Part shown: positions 63,401 to 64,000 of the stretch, in pieces
Layout: each line of letters opens with the position of its first letter
Position numbering within the stretch: the stretch's first letter is position 1
Notes under the pieces: generated by a model
What the model was told of the DNA's origin: nothing
What the model saw: only the letters and a program-made list of their open reading frames with translations
The model's database searches: none
Position numbers and translations under genes: made by a program
Assembly (NCBI GenBank): GCA_039619475.1
Contig: CM077115.1
Span: 415,284,557-415,348,556, forward strand
Source: Icerya purchasi
Lineage: Eukaryota > Arthropoda > Insecta > Hemiptera > Monophlebidae
Direction: 5' to 3'
Length of the DNA stretch: 64,000 nt

Positions 63401-64000
63401 TTCTTTCTTTTTTTTGTTTCGGTGATTTATGGTAATCTGGTGGTCTGAACATTATACATATTCAGAAAGAACGTTTAACTGCATTGTGTGCGACTAATTT
63501 CAAAATGAATTTTTCAAACCGTTCAGTGTTACCGAATTTTATTTATTACTAGTGTTCGCCCATTGGTAGAAAAATTCGACTATAATTATTATTAAAAATT
63601 TAAGGAAAACATATAATATGAATTTTCATATTTCCGAAATTTTTTATTCTTCTCTTATATACATTCGTTCATTGTACTACATTTGAGAACATACACACTT
63701 TTTATATGTACTTACAATACAAAACAGTTCAGTACCATTATAATTGAATAAAAACGAAATTCAATAAAATAACGGTAAATCACAATTTAAAAACCATTAA
63801 TTTACTGATATTAAATGACTCCTTATAAAATTTAGTACACTGTAAAAAAGCCAATAATGATGATTATTAAGAAAAATTAAATCAGATTTACTGGCTTCTT
63901 CTTCTTCATACGCCGTGGTCTCCGCTCTGAAGGTTGGCGATCCACATGGCTATTGTAATTTTGGATATGACGGATCTAAATAGCTCGACGACTGATGATG
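60446..64000. other. AT-rich AGAP upstream intron, no gene supported
   Basis: Includes a 148-codon plus frame (60920-61366) and a 92-codon minus frame overlapping it, neither with a recognised domain. (TA)n lies at 62549-62571. The last 110 bases (63890-64000) are GC-richer, with CTTCTTCTTCTTCATACGCC; this may be the edge of something continuing outside. Confidence 0.4.

Noticed and set aside
1..64000. CRISPR arrays, operons, bacterial promoters or terminators
   Set aside because: The sequence is eukaryotic, with spliced genes and insect-type transposons; simple repeats are microsatellites without spacer structure.

Overview
This window looks like an AT-rich arthropod, most likely insect, nuclear genome. 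It has long introns, GT-AG splice sites, abundant (TA)n and (AAT)n microsatellites, decayed non-LTR retrotransposons, a Tc1/mariner relic and small non-autonomous DNA elements. I cannot name the species from sequence alone.

Two protein-coding genes are solid. (1) An AGAP/CenG1A-type Arf-GAP with a GTPase-like domain lies on the minus strand. Only two internal exons are visible, 53373-53141 and 1916-1775. They join in frame at ...[11 protein letters not shown]..., leaving one intron of about 51.2 kb that fills most of the window. The gene continues past both ends. Its P-loop carries Cys where the invariant Gly of G-K-S belongs. (2) A divergent TFIIB-like transcription factor lies on the plus strand, entirely inside that intron. 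Seven well-supported exons run from 31591 to 47048, and a plausible first coding exon sits at 31118-31162. The model translates to about 334 residues with zinc ribbon, shortened B-reader, two cyclin folds and an extra C-terminal exon. It differs from conventional TFIIB at promoter-contact positions and is the most interesting item here.

Layout: 1-1774 AGAP intron downstream of the left exon; 3.8-9.7 kb a plus-strand non-LTR element split by a minus-strand one; 10.6-18.7 kb further retroelement pieces plus a foldback composite repeat; 18.7-26.9 kb mostly unique AT-rich intron; 27.0-28.9 kb a non-LTR element ending in a TAA-type tail; 31.1-47.0 kb the TFIIB-like gene, whose introns hold another non-LTR piece, an RNase H piece and a mariner relic; 50.1-50.9 kb another non-LTR 3' end; 53.1-53.4 kb the AGAP P-loop exon; 55.7-57.4 kb unidentified coding-like segments; 57.9-58.6 kb a hAT-type MITE with target duplication; 59.6-60.4 kb a second, oppositely oriented copy of the composite repeat; the rest AT-rich intronic sequence.

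The two genes are not an operon. Their relation is host and antisense nested gene. Most remaining open reading frames are either pieces of retroelements or have no support.
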